DNA from: Panopea generosa | Lineage: Eukaryota; Mollusca; Bivalvia; Adapedonta; Hiatellidae | Direction: 5' to 3' | NCBI GenBank assembly: GCA_029582155.1 | Contig: CM055898.1 | Span: 27,101,245-27,165,244, forward strand | DNA length: 64,000 bases | In this document: one piece after another, positions 47,730 to 60,329 of the stretch | Layout of the letters: each line of letters begins with the position of its first letter | Numbering within the stretch: position 1 is the first letter of the stretch | Notes under the pieces: model-generated | The model's input: only the letters and a program-made list of their open reading frames with translations | Databases searched by the model: none | What the model was told of the DNA's origin: nothing | Program-made: the position numbers and the translations under genes

Positions 47730-48459
47730 TTTTTCCTGTTTCCAATAAGTACGTTATACCTTTAAGGAACCCTTAATATTTTTCCACTTAAGACGACATT
47801 TTTTCTTAATATACAAAAGAAATGCAATAATGTTGCCAAGTTTCAGACGTTAAATATTATTTTTATGCATGGTCGTATGCGCAGGAGTGAGATATCGGCC
47901 GACGTGCCATTTTGGTGTGTTTCACTTATTTTATCCCAATTTGTTCAAACAATTTATTCAACCTAATGCTAACTAAACTGAACACCAAAACAATATATTA
48001 GCACAATTGAGACATCATCTTTCTAAAATACATTATGCAAAATTGTGTAAATGCTGAAATTTCAAAAGATTGTTTTTTTTCTCAAAATTTAGTGCTTTTT
48101 TCGTGTAATTTCATTGTATATATATATTATATGAGGCAAACGCATGTCACAATGACGTTGTTGTTTTGCTTAAGGAAATGTTTTCATTTTAACATTTAAA
48201 ACCATGAGTTTTAATAATGAAATTAATTTAACTACAAGTAACATTAAAAAATATTATCCCATTAGTGGCTCTCTTTAAAGGGAATTTATCAGAGGGTTTT
48301 TTTTTTCAAACTTTTAAATGATGGAAGAGAGCTATTGCCACTGCCGCTGCTATTACGTTGTTGTTGCGCTAATGTTGACACAAGACAAATATTTTTATCG
48401 GATGATCTTAATTGCATACAAATGAAAGATACTTTGGTGAAAAAAATTTAATCAATCCA
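47730..48459. other. AT-rich noncoding stretch, nothing recognised
   Basis: There is a short TA run at about 48117-48130. 'tttaaagggaatttatcag' near 48275 resembles the inverse of the end of the dispersed repeat 34205-34455, but the rest does not. Confidence 0.4.
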
Positions 48460-48700
48460 AAATAACCTTATCCTCATTTTATAATTATGACATTTCCTAA
48501 TTTTATCAACCGTTTGCGTTAAATCTTGCTTTTTTTTTCAATTTTAAATTTGCAGGACTTAAAGTCGATTAGTTTAAATGAACGATGGTTCTTATAACAC
48601 TATTCACGTACATTCGATTTAAAGATTTTGGGGTTTGTGTTTCTACAAATTAAAAAACATTAATGGACAAACCCGGCAGTTCTTTTAAGATGAAAGAAAG
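48460..48700. repeat. Diverged direct repeat, partner of 49740-49960
   Basis: 'aaatgaacgatggttct' here and 'agatgaacgacggttct' near 49850 anchor the match, with similar flanking order ('cattttaaa..', 'ttcgatttaaa'/'ttccgtttaaa'). The spacing is about 1.28 kb. Confidence 0.45.
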
Positions 48701-49013
48701 TTTAAATCAAAACGTAGCACAAAACTGTTAGTGTCTTAGTAAATTCATGTCAATATTTCAGTTCATAAGGCTTGCAAAATTACTATTCTGGTTTTCTTCC
48801 CCGATCCGACTTTATTCGCATCGTACTTTGATCTCAATTTAAATTATAATTTACGCTCGGCAATTTTAATTAATATTTTCTAAATCAACTACACGACTTC
48901 TGATAATTGAATATATCGTTGTACACGTATGACTGGAGATAAATATTTGTAAACAACTATACATTAATATACAGAGCCTGTATATAGTTATATGTTTATC
49001 TTAAAACGACTTC

Positions 49014-49045
49014 TTAGACCACTTGGCCACGGAGGAGTCTTTGTT
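49014..49045 (-). mobile_element. Fragment of a tRNA-Leu-like SINE head
   Basis: On the minus strand 'ctccgtggccaagtggtcta' is the 5' part of a Leu-type tRNA sequence with an A box. The same words open the element at 50628. No B box follows. Confidence 0.5.
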
Positions 49046-49261
49046 CAATTTAACATAATACATCACTCCGCCTTTTACGGAGTATTTGCATTCCAAGGTT
49101 AATGCATTAATCTGTTATCCAAGATGGTCAAACATACAATGATTTATATTTTCATTCAAAAATCTTCCTCAGGGAAGTAACCATGTTACACAAGTTCATG
49201 GTTGCAATGTTAAATATAACATTTAAATTCAACTTCTTTAATTATTATATAGTGCGGGAAA

Positions 49262-49312
49262 TGACGTAACGTCTTTTGACGTTTCCATACAGGATGTGAC
49301 GTCACGTCATCA
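49262..49312. promoter_or_regulatory. Cluster of TGACGT (CRE-like) half-sites
   Basis: Within about 50 bases are tgacgtaa, tgacgttt, the palindrome tgacgtca and an overlapping cgtca. TGACGTCA is the binding consensus of CREB/ATF bZIP factors. There is no gene close by, so function is conjecture. Confidence 0.25.
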
Positions 49313-49739
49313 TTATAGAAAAACAAATTTATAGGAAAATGGACGTTACCTAGCTGCAAAATTAAATTTTCAATTTTTGATAAAAGCCAGGTAGCCGAAA
49401 ATAAGATATTGAATGAATTAAATTGAACTTGTGTACAATGATTTAATTACATTGAACGAAAACTAATCCTATTCTCTTTTCTGTTTTCTGTTGTTTTTTT
49501 GTTTTCTGTATATATGTATACATTGAAATGACATCTCTGTCTAGAATTGTAAAATAATATACTAAACATAGTTCAGATATTTTTGCCCTGAAAATGTGTG
49601 AACTCAAATCATAAAAAGTGGAAGTAATAATTCACTTGACAGAAGCTAAAACCAAGTAGAAAAAAATACCTTGACTTTGAATTCTCAACTAAAAATCAAA
49701 TGAAATGAGCATTTAACATTGTTTAAACTTCCGCATTTG

Positions 49740-49960
49740 TATTTCATGTCATATTGTCCTATTTTACTAACAGTTTTCGTTATTTTTTGCCTTTTTCATT
49801 TTAAAAATCGTTTAAACCGATAGTGCTTTAACTGGAATAATTTAGATGAACGACGGTTCTGTGATTACAAATGACCCGCATAATTCAATTCCGTTTAAAT
49901 CGTTTTATTTTTGTTTAATACTGAGAAAAACGGAACGAAAATTTGCATTTTTGCAAATTC
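49740..49960. repeat. Diverged direct repeat, partner of 48460-48700
   Basis: See 48460-48700. Confidence 0.45.
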
Positions 49961-50261
49961 TGAAATCATCTTGGATCTTGGAAGCGAATGTTGCAATAAA
50001 ATAGCTGATACATGTTTAAGTAATAAATGAATTACACATAAAATAACGGAAAGTTATTTTGAATATTTGAATTTTTTGCGTTGTCATTTTTATTTTACTT
50101 TTCGCCATACTGTTTTTGTTTCAGAAGAAAATGGAATTAGACTTTCTTAGGTTAAACGTAAACATATATACATTGTAATATTGTCTAAATTCTATTTTTG
50201 TATCATTCCTACTTTTTATGACTGAATATTCACCTGACCATTAATAATTTCGGAAATATGT

Positions 50262-50352
50262 TTGTCATGTTCGGGATTCGAACTCACGGTCCACCTAGCA
50301 CATTAATGACGACGTCTCTATCGACGGCACCTCCGCAACATCGCCAACATAC
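50262..50352 (-). mobile_element. tRNA-derived SINE head, decayed
   Basis: Minus-strand 'gtgagttcgaatcccgaaca' contains a well-kept B box. The A-box side, 'gcggaggtgccgtcgataga', is poor, and the cloverleaf cannot be completed, so this is a repeat rather than a tRNA gene. Confidence 0.55.
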
Positions 50353-50627
50353 CTTGCGCAAATAACGCATATATTGACGTTGCCATTTATGTACACAACA
50401 CATAGGGAGTATTATGTTTATACTCTAATAATGTTTACGATAAAACAAAATCGAATCCGTTCAATTGCATTGATTCAGATATTATTCCCCGTATTGTAAT
50501 ATATAATGATTGCTCGTTTTATGGGTACTGTATTTAAAACATCACAAATGCCAAATATATAAAAATTGTGTTGTCATGTTCTTGATATTTACGTTTCAGA
50601 TGTTTACATTTAAAAACTATTAAAAGT

Positions 50628-51045
50628 GGTCCACCGTGGCCAAGTGGTCTAATACGCTGTCATCTTATGACTATTTAGTAGACACACACCGAAATTCTTC
50701 ATTCCTAACAGACTGTCGTCTTATGACCACTTAGTAGACACACACTGAAATTCTTCATTTCTAACGCGCTGTCGTTTTATGACCACTTAGTAGACACACA
50801 CCGAAATTCTTCCTTCCTAACGCGCTGTCACCTTATGACCACTCAGTAGACACACACCGAAATTCTTTCTTCCTAACGCGCTGTCGTCTTATGACCACTT
50901 TGTAGACACACACCGAAATTCTTTCTTCCTAACGCGCTGTCGTCTTATGACCACTTAGAAGGAACACACCGAAATTCGTCCTTCCTAACGCGCTGTCGTC
51001 CTATGACTACTTAGTTTTCATCGGAAAGATTGTGGGTTTGACACA
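50628..51045 (+). mobile_element. tRNA-Leu-like SINE head split by a 56-bp tandem expansion
   Basis: The head starts 'ccaccgtggccaagtggtct' (A box) and proceeds to 'gctgtcatcttatgac'. From about 50650 a 56-bp unit ('gcgctgtcgtcttatgacca' ... 'gacacacaccgaaattctt') is repeated about 6 times at 50681, 50737, 50793, 50849, 50905 and 50961. The last unit reads on into 'ttttcatcggaaagattgtgggtttga', the variable and T-arm part expected next in the tRNA-like sequence. The expansion therefore arose inside the head. Confidence 0.75.
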
Positions 51046-52454
51046 CCAAAATTATTCCTTCCATTCCTTCCTGAAATATTTACTGAAGATTGCATTAATG
51101 TAATTGATTCCGTAAGTAATAAATCTGAACCACCATCTCTCATCGAGATTGCACTCTCTAGTTGTATTGTATGATGACTTGGGGAAGAGCGAGCATGGAT
51201 GCACCCGTAAACAAGGATTTACCGCCTCAGTGACGGTTTTGCCACTTTGCATTCCAAGGAGGTTACCACTGATGTCATTTTTATTGTTTCTATATAGTTA
51301 TCTATGATTGTTTTATATATTGATTATGCGTATGCAGTTTAAGCTGTTGTGATTGTTGTGTAGTTTAAATGCCAAGTTTTTATAATTTTTTTTCTAATTT
51401 TGTTTAGTGAATCTTTAACAAATCACCTGAAATGGGATTGTGATATCAATGACTGTCCGTCCGTCTGTCTGTCTGTCTACCTCACTGTCTTTATTGTTCA
51501 TGCATTCTACACATTTACACTTTCAGTGAACTATTCTCCTATGTTTCTTTTGATAATCAAAGTAATAAACAAGTTACCTGACTCTGATAAACGTCTCATT
51601 CCATTTGAACGGTGTCCAAAACCTAAACTTTTTTCAATCTATTTATGAACATTAGTTCTAGCATCAAACAATTTGAAAAAACAACAACATCATTATGGTT
51701 CTGTGAAAAATGCCTGACTTGGTATATCGTAAGATAACTTTATATTGATTAAGATACGGGACAGCCAAAAGTCAAGATTGTTTCTATTAATATATCAACC
51801 ACCAAACCTTAATTACACTGTCGTATTTAGTGCGTTTACACAGTCTAATACAAATTTCAATTACATGAAATTTAACGACATTTGGAAGAGGAGCCAAAAG
51901 AGATCTGATATTTATTGTTTCTAACCTTTGTAATCCCTTCTGAAAATACAAAACACGCAAGTGAGAATTCCTGTCCAACAATTAAGTTTACATTTTCTCA
52001 AAACTACATTGGGAACGAGGTTATATTACAAAGGAAATACACGTCTGGGTAGTTAAATGTGTTTAGTCACGAAATTGTTTCCAGTCGGTCTCATCTTTTA
52101 TCTATCAAGGTTTCATCGAGTCCATGAACTTATATTAAGAATTCATTATTTATTATGTGATGTATCCAAAATTAGTTTAGGTTTCAAATTAAGACAATTT
52201 AATACGTATACATTTCCTCCATATTCAATAAAACAAATAGTGAGGCAAGTGAACTTGAAAACGTTGAAGCGAAGAACTTGCTGTTTTCCTTCGAAAACAA
52301 CGAAACAACTCTCTCTTTAAATGATGTTAGTTTAAAAAAAAATGAGTAGATCTCTGTTTAGAAACTGGCTGAACGAACATGCTTAAATGTTTTTCTAACA
52401 AATTTAAAACAAAATGAAGTACGGCGTAACATTACAATTAAAATGAATCAATAT
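51046..52454. other. Noncoding stretch with one dispersed duplicate
   Basis: 51955-52145 resembles 9245-9460. A short gtct-rich run lies near 51447-51482. No gene is supported. Confidence 0.45.
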
Positions 52455-52469
52455 TTGTTCGATGATGTT

Positions 52470-52780
52470 GCTGTTGTATGGTGTTTAGCGTCGCTTTCAA
52501 CAATTTTTCAGTCATATCGCGACGGTGTCTACTTGAGATAATATTCTGAGCGCTGTCACACTGGAGTATCATGCCGCAGACACATGGTATGATATCCCAC
52601 CCAGTCACATTATACTGACACCGGGCCGACCAGACCTAGAACTCTCCTCTTAATGCTTAGCGTCAAGCAAGGAAGCTTCTAGTACCATTTTTAAAGTCTT
52701 TGGTATGACCCGGCCGGGGATTGTACCCACGACCTTCCGCATGCAAGGCGGACGCTCTACCACTAGACAACGCCGCGGTC
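52470..52780 (-). mobile_element. tRNA-Ala-like SINE, complete, with 15-bp target-site duplication
   Basis: On the minus strand the head is 'ttgtctagtggtagagcgtc' (A box), a five-pair anticodon stem with loop cttgcat (anticodon TGC, Ala type) and the B box 'gtgggtacaatcc'. It is followed by 'ggccgggtcataccaaagac' and a ~240-bp body ending 'aagcgacgctaaacacc'. TTGTTCGATGATGTT (52455-52469) and TTGTTCGATGATATT (52781-52795) flank it, 14 of 15 identical. Heads and tails of this kind are common in mollusc SINEs. Confidence 0.9.
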
Positions 52781-52795
52781 TTGTTCGATGATATT

Positions 52796-53484
52796 ACTAA
52801 TGTCCCGCTTTGTTTCCTCCGTTAAAACTCTCGGGACGGACATTTTTATTCTCATCTCAACTTATTATAACATTCTCATATTCTGTACTCGCTTGATTTA
52901 AATGGGTAAAACATGACATTAACATTCGTTCTTTTCTTGGTGGTATTTTTACTGCTACTCTTTCTAAAAAAAACCTCTTAACAACTGCTTGTATAGGGTT
53001 TCTTGCAAGCTTTAAATATTTACGAATTTCAGCGTATTTCTGCATTTTTTATATTTTTACCCGATTATTTCTGTAACTTCTTTAACTTTGTCAATTGTTG
53101 GTACACAGTAAACGCTGATATACTCATGTAATGGTGACGTGAATGACGTCAATCGTAAAACATCATTGATTCTGACATTAATTAATTTTATTTAGATACC
53201 AGAAAATCATATTATGAGTTAAGTTGTACATCAATAAAGGTCATGTAAACATAAACATTGTTGATGTTAAACGAACGTCAACTTTGTTCATAAATATATG
53301 GTGTAAAGCTGTATTTTAAAATCTCAGCTGTGATTTTCTTATACGCAACCCAACTACTTTATATAATCCTTTTATCGCAATCTTATACCCATGAAAATAT
53401 ATTGTAGAATTTCAAACATTTTAAATCATTAGCATTGGAAGGAACTTGTAATTTGATGATGAATTTTGATTTTTGATAGGATAA
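52796..53484. other. Noncoding stretch, nothing recognised
   Basis: A 62-codon open frame (52857-53045, minus) has no recognisable domain. Confidence 0.45.
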
Positions 53485-56400
53485 ATGCTATATATCGCGC
53501 CCGATCATTGGTCATTATACGTTAACTACTAGCATACCTTATCTCTGCAAACTACTTCCTAGCATCGTGCCTGGTCATAAGACCCAGTATTCGTTAATTA
53601 TAAGCATACCTTATCTCTACAAATTACTTCCTAGCATCGTGCCTGGTTATTAGACCTAGTATACGTTAACTATTAGCATACCTTATCTCTGCAAGCTACT
53701 CCCTAGCATCGTGCCTGGTCATAAGACCTAGTAGTATACGTTAACTTAGCATACTTTATCTCTGCAAACTACTTCCTTGCATCGTGCCTGGTCATTAGAC
53801 CAAGTATACGTTAACTATTAGTATACCTTATCTCTACAAACTACTCCCTAGTATCGTGTCTGGTTATTAGCCAAGTATACGTTAACTATTAGCATACCTT
53901 ATCTCTACAAACTACTTCCTAGCATCGTGCCTGGTCATTAGACCAAGTATACGTTAACTATAACCATACCTTATATCTGCAAACTACGTCCTTGCATCGT
54001 GCCTGGTCATTAGATCAAGTATACGTTAACTATTAGCATACCTTATCTTTGCAAACTACTTCCTAGCATCGTGCCTGGTCATTAACCAAGTATACATTAA
54101 CTATTAGCATACCTTATCTCTGCAAACTACTTCCTAGCATCGTGCCTGGTCATTAGACCTAGTATACGTAACTATAACCATACCTTATCTCTGCAAACTA
54201 CTTCCTTGCATCGTGCCTGGTCATTAGATCAAGTATACGTTAACTATTAGCATACCTTATCTCTGCAAACTACTTCCTTGCATCGTGCCTGGTCATTAGA
54301 CCTAGTATACGTTAACTATTAGCATACCTTATCTTTGCAAACTACTTCCTTGCATCGTGCCTGGTCATAAGCCATGTATTCGTTAACTATTAGCATACCT
54401 TATCTCTGCAAACTACTTCCGAACATCGTGCCTGGTCATTAGACCTAGTATACATTAACTATTAGCATACCTTATCTCTGCAAACTACTTCCTAGCATCG
54501 TGCCTGGTCATTAGACCTACTATACATTAACTATTAGCATACCTTATCTCTGCAAACTACTTCCTAGCATCGTGCCTGGTCATTAGACCCAGTATACGTC
54601 AACTTTTAGCATACTTTTTTCTGCAAACTACTTCTTTGCATCGTGCCTGGTCATTAGGCCCAGTAGACCTAGTATACGTTTACTATTAGCATACTTTATC
54701 TTTGCAAACTACTTCCTAGCATCTTGCCTGGTCATTAGATCTAGTATACGTTAACTATTAGCATATCTTATCACTGCAAACTACTTCCAAGCATCGTGCC
54801 TGGTCAATAGACATAGTATGTGTTAACTATTTGCATACCTTATCTCTGCAAACTACTTCCTAGCATCGTGTCTGGTCATTAGACCAAGTATACATTAACT
54901 ATTAGCATACTTTATCTCTGCAAACTACTTCCTAGCATCATGCCTGGTCATTAGACCTAGTATACATTAACTATTACCATACCTTATCTCTGCAAAATAT
55001 TTCCTAGCATCGTGCCTGGTCATTAGACCAAGTATACATTAACTATTAGCATACCTTATCTCTGCAAACTACTTCCTAACATCGTGCCTGGTCATTAGAT
55101 CCAGTATACGCCAACTTTTAGCATACTTTTTTTCTGCAAACTACTTCTTTGCATCGTGCCTGGTCATTAGGCCCAGTAGATCTAGTATACGTTTACTATT
55201 AGCATACTTTATCTTTGCAAACTACTTCCTAGCATCTTGCCTGGTCATTAGACCTAGTATGTGTTAACTATTAGCATAACTTATCTCTGCAAACTACTTC
55301 CTAGCATCGTGCCTGGTCATTAGACCTAGTATATGTTAACTATTAGCATACCGTATCTCTGCAAACTACTTCCTTGCATCGTGCCTGGTCATTAGATCTA
55401 GTATACATTAAGTTTTAGCATACCTTATCTCTACAAACTACTTCCTAGCATCGTGCCTGGTCATTAGACCAAGTATACGTTAACTATAACCATACCTTAT
55501 CTCTGCAAACTACTTCCTTGCATCGTGCCTGGTCATTAGATCAAGTATATGTTAACTATTAGCATACCTTATCTCTGCAGACTACTTCCTAGCATCGTGC
55601 CTGGTCATTAGACCTTGTATACGTTAACTATTAGCATACCTTATCTCTGCAAACTACTTCCTTGCATCGTGCCTGGTCATAAGCCAAGTATACGTTAACT
55701 ATTAGCATACCTTATCTCTGCAAACTACTTCCTAGCATCGTGCCTGGTCATTAGATCAAGTATACGTTAACTATTAGCCTACCTTATCTCTGCAAACTAC
55801 TTCCTAGCATCGTGCCTGGTCATGAGACCTAGTATACGTTAACTATTAGCATACCTTATCTCTACAAACTACTTCCTTGCATCGTGCCTGGTCATTAGAT
55901 CAAGTATACGTTAACTTTTAGCATACCTTATCTCTGCAAACTACTTCCTAGCATCGTGCCTGGTCATTAGACCTAGTATACGTTAACTATTAGCATACTT
56001 TATCTCTGCAAACTACTTCCTTGCATCGTGCCTGGTCATAAGCCAAGTATACGTTAACTTTTAGCATACCTTATCTCTGCAAACTACTTCCTAGCATCGT
56101 GCCTGGTCATTAGACCTAGTATACGTTAACTATTAGCATACTTTATCTCTGCAAACTACTTCCTTGCATCGTGCCTGGTCATAAGCCAAGTATACGTTAA
56201 CTTTTAGCATACCTTATCTCTGCAAACTACTTCCTAGGATCGTGCCTGATCATTAGACCTCGTATACATTATCTATCAGCATACCTTATCTCTGCAAACT
56301 ACTTCCTAGCATCGTGCCTGGTCATAAGACCCAGTATTCGTTAATTATAAGCATACATTATCTCTACAAACTACTTCCTAGCATCGTTCCTGGTTATTAG

Positions 56401-58120
56401 ACCTAGTATACGTTAACTACTAGCATACCTTATCTCTGCAAACTACTCCCTAGCATCGTGCCTGGTCATAAGACCTAGTAGTATACGTTAACTTTAAGCA
56501 TACTTTATCTCTGCAAACTACTTCCTTGCATCGTGCCTGGTCATTAGACCAAAATACGTTAACTATAAGCATACCTTATCTCTGCAAACTACTTCCTAGC
56601 ATCGTGCCTGGTCATTAGCCAAGTATACGTAAACTATTAGCATACCTTATCTCTACAAACTACTTCCTAGCATCGTGCCTGGTCATTAGACCAAGTATAC
56701 GTTAACTATAACCATACCTTATCTCTGCAAACTACTTCCTTGCATCGTGCCTTGTCATTAGATCAAGTATACGTTAACTATTAGCATACCGTATCTCTGC
56801 AAACTACCTCCTAGCATCGTGCCTGGTCATTAGACCTAGTATACATTAACTATTAGCATACCTTATCTCTACAAACTACTTCCTAGCATCGTGCCTGGTC
56901 ATTATACCAAGTATACGTTAAGTATAACCATACCTTATCTCTGCAAACAACTTCCTTGCATCGTACCTGGTCATTAGATCAAGTATACGATAACTATTAG
57001 CATATTTTATCTCTGCAAACTACTTCCTAGCACCGTGCCTGGCCATTAGACCTAGTATACGTTAACTATTAGCATACTTTATCTCTGCAAACTACTTCCT
57101 TGCATCGTGCCTGGTCATAAGCCATGTATACGTTAACTATTAGCATACCTTATCTCTGCAAACTACTTCCTAACATCGTGCCTGGTCATTAGACCTAGTA
57201 TACATTAACTATTAGCATACCTTATCTCTGCAAACTACTTCCTAGCATCGTGCCTGGTCATTAAACCTAGTATACATTAACTATTAGCATACCTTATCTC
57301 TGCAAACTATTTCCTTGCATCGTGCCTGGTCATTAGACCTAGTATACATTAACTTTTAGCATACCTTATCTCTGCAAACTATTTCCTAGCATCGTGCCTG
57401 GTCATTAGACGAAGTATACATTAACTATTAGCATACCTTATCTCTGCAAACTACTTCCTAGCATCGTGCCTGGTCAATAGACCTAGTATGCGTTAACTAT
57501 TTGCATACCTTATCTCTGCAAACTACTTCCTAGCATCGTGCCTGGTCATTAGACCAAGTATACATTAACTATTAGCATACTTTATCTCTGCAAACTACTT
57601 CCTGGCATCGTGCCTGGTCATTAGACCCAGTATACGTCAACTTTTAGCATACCTTTTTTCTGCAAACTACTTCCTAGCATCGTGCCTGGTCATTAGGCCC
57701 AGAAGACCTTGTATACGTTTACTATTAGCATACTTTATCTTTGCAAACTACTTCCTAGCATCTTGCCTGGTCATTAGATCTAGTATACGTTAACTATTAG
57801 CATATCTTATCTCTGCAAACTACTTCCAAGCATCGTGCCTGGTCTATAGACCTAGTATGTGTTAACTATTAGCATATCTTATCTCTGCAAACTACTTCCT
57901 GGCATCGTGCCTGGTCATTAGACCCAGTATATGTCAACTTTTAGCATACCTTATCTCTGCAAACTACTTCTTGCATCGTGCCTGGTCATTAGGCCCAGTA
58001 TACGTTCACTATTAGCATACCTTATCTCTGCAAACTACTTCCTTGCATCGTGCCTGGTCATAAGGCCCAGTATACGTTAACTTTTAGCTTACCTTATCTC
58101 TGCAAAGTACTTCATAGCAT
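53485..58120. repeat. Satellite array, 71-72-bp unit, about 65 copies, with large internal duplications
   Basis: 'cttatctctgcaaactactt' recurs every 71-72 bases with 'cctagcatcgtgcctggtca', 'ttagacctagtatac' and 'gttaactattagcatacc'. A rare variant block ('gacccagtatacgtcaact' plus the long linker 'aggcccagtagacctagtat') occurs near 54586, 55098 and 57624. A run of several units with matching variants (from 53581) recurs at 56328, 2747 bases away. There is no unique sequence between units. Confidence 0.97.
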
Positions 58121-58124
58121 ATTC

Positions 58125-58245
58125 GGAGGTGGGATTTTCATTAACGTAAAACAAAGGTTACAGCCAATCATCACATAAACTGTGGCGGGACGAGGATTTG
58201 AACTCTTGACCTTTGTACTTACAATCAGTTACTGCCTTTTTAAGC
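58125..58245 (-). mobile_element. tRNA-derived SINE head fragment at the satellite edge
   Basis: Minus-strand 'aagagttcaaatcctcgtcc' is a near-canonical B box. The A-box side is not recognisable. It begins within about 10 bases of the last satellite unit. Confidence 0.5.
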
Positions 58246-59279
58246 TTGGTCCGTCTCGTTTGATGAATATAAATCAGAACGACGGATACATATTTTCTGC
58301 ATATTCTTATATTTCTTACACATTTTTCAAATGTTTATGATATTGCAATGTGTTGTCAAATAACAATTTCATGCACAATTTAAAATAAGGTATGATGTTC
58401 TCCGTTGATGACATCTCCAGTTAATGCAAATTAAAAAATTCTTATTTACAGTATTTGGTGGATTTGATGATATACATGATAGGTAACTATTAGCCAAAAC
58501 AGGAGGAAACAAATCAGCCACAGCCGTTAAAAGAGTTCTAACCAGTTAGGAGTTACTAGTACTGGCTGCATTCCCCTTCGCTCTTCCCCGTCAACTCATC
58601 ATAAGGTGAGACAGTGTAAACAGATATCCCCGATAAAATACTGCTGAGAATAAAAATAATTATATCGGCTTTATTATCAGAAGGAACGTTCAAAGACGGT
58701 GCGTTTTTACGATTATTTATACTAGTTAGTTTACCCATCATGCAACTGAATCGTTCTTTCAATCATATCCCTATAACACAATAAATATATGTTAAACGAT
58801 AATGGAAAGCCATATCTAACTATAAAATAATGACGCAGACATTAAAGTGTGAATAATGAGGCGGTCCATGTCTGTAATAACACTAAAGGTGCACTGTAAA
58901 TAATATCGTAACTTTGGTCACGAGCTTCGTAAAACGTGTATTTACTGAATGAATTACACTTGCATATGAATTTATGAGACGCTTTAAAATATAATTAATA
59001 TTAAAGAGAAATTATTCAATGGGATAACTGTTTTCCTCCGTGGATCGGCCTTAGATGTATTGATATGATCATGCTAGAACTGATCTTGAACCTGCGGTGA
59101 TTGAATAGGATCTGCGATAATTTCATTATTAAAAAGTCCTCAAAAGGTAAAGATGGTGCAGAATACACATAACTAAGTTCTGTTTTACAGGTTTCTGTAA
59201 CACGTGTTCTCGTATCATACCATAGTCCGGCAGATAATCAAGATATTTTCACTGAGTCTTGCATGAGAGTGTATGATAC
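58246..59279. other. Noncoding stretch
   Basis: A 68-codon frame (58556-58762, minus) with one hydrophobic run is the only ORF worth noting, and I found no splice or homology support for it. Confidence 0.4.
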
Positions 59280-60150
59280 TTTTTTTTTTGCTGAAATGAA
59301 AGTCTATCTATAGTGCCTTGATTTTATCTCGGATAACATTTTGTCATCATTGAGCATTTCGAAATAAACAAGATGAAGTCCAATATGGCCGCCAATTTGC
59401 TCGAAACGCAATTTTTAGATGAGAATTTCTGTGAGGTACGACATAATTCATTCTTTATGCACTTTTGATGTGTTTGATGTTAAAATGACAAACTGAGATA
59501 ATATTTTGACATTATTTGGCAGTTAGAAACAAACAAGATGGTGCCAAAAATGGCCCCACTTTGTTCGAAATGCAATATTTAGATGGAAATTACTATTACG
59601 TATAAAATATTCATACATGAGAGTATATAGTTTTGTTTTTTTCCCTAAAATGATATTCTGTTTATAGTGCTTTGGTTTTATATTGGATGACATTTTGTCA
59701 TCATTGAGCATTTTGAGATTAAAAAAAGGTGGTATCATAAATGGCCCCCAATTTACTCGAAGTGCAATATTTAGATGGAAATTACTATAAGGTATAAAAG
59801 TATTTATACATGAGAGTGTATAGTAATTTTTTTTCCTAAAATGATAGTCTATATATATATATTAGATTTTATGTTTGATAACATTTTGTCATCATTGAGT
59901 TCTTCAAAATAAATAAAATGGCATTCAAAATGGTCGTCAATTTGCTCGAAAAGCAATATTTAGATAAACATTTATACAAGATATAAAATTAAACAAAATC
60001 ATACCAAAGGGTAATTTTAATGCGTTTGATATTTGAGTGACAGATTGGGAAGACGTGTTGCCAATGAGCATTATAAAATAAACAAAATGGACGCCATTTT
60101 ACTAGAAATGTAATATAAAGATGGAAATTACTTTTACGTATAAAGCTATT
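59280..60150. repeat. Degenerate tandem repeat, unit about 165-190 bp, 5 copies
   Basis: 'aacaagatg...atggccgcca', 'aacaagatgg...atggcccca', 'aaaaggtgg...atggccccca', 'aaaatggc...atggtcgtca' and 'caaaatggacgccat' recur near 59370, 59530, 59720, 59915 and 60085. Each lies after 'attttgtcatcattgagca' or a variant and before 'tcgaaa.gcaatatttagatg'. Confidence 0.8.
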
Positions 60151-60329
60151 CACATGCTTTATCTGTTTGGTGTTTAGGTGACAAACACAATTGCACTTAA
60201 AAGCACATGGACTTTAATATGATCGCCACTTTTCTAACGAAGTTTGATTAGTTTGAATATTTAGCGTCATTGTACGCCATCGGGTGTTAACATTTGATCA
60301 TCTTCAATTATTCTGCAGGAGAAATTGCT

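Noticed and set aside
53485..58120. Regularly spaced repeats resembling a CRISPR array
   Set aside because: Units are head-to-tail with no unique spacers, the whole 71-bp period is repeated, and the context is eukaryotic.
58556..58762. A 68-codon minus-strand frame with one hydrophobic run
   Set aside because: There are no homologous motifs, splice sites or conservation evidence; I cannot separate it from chance.
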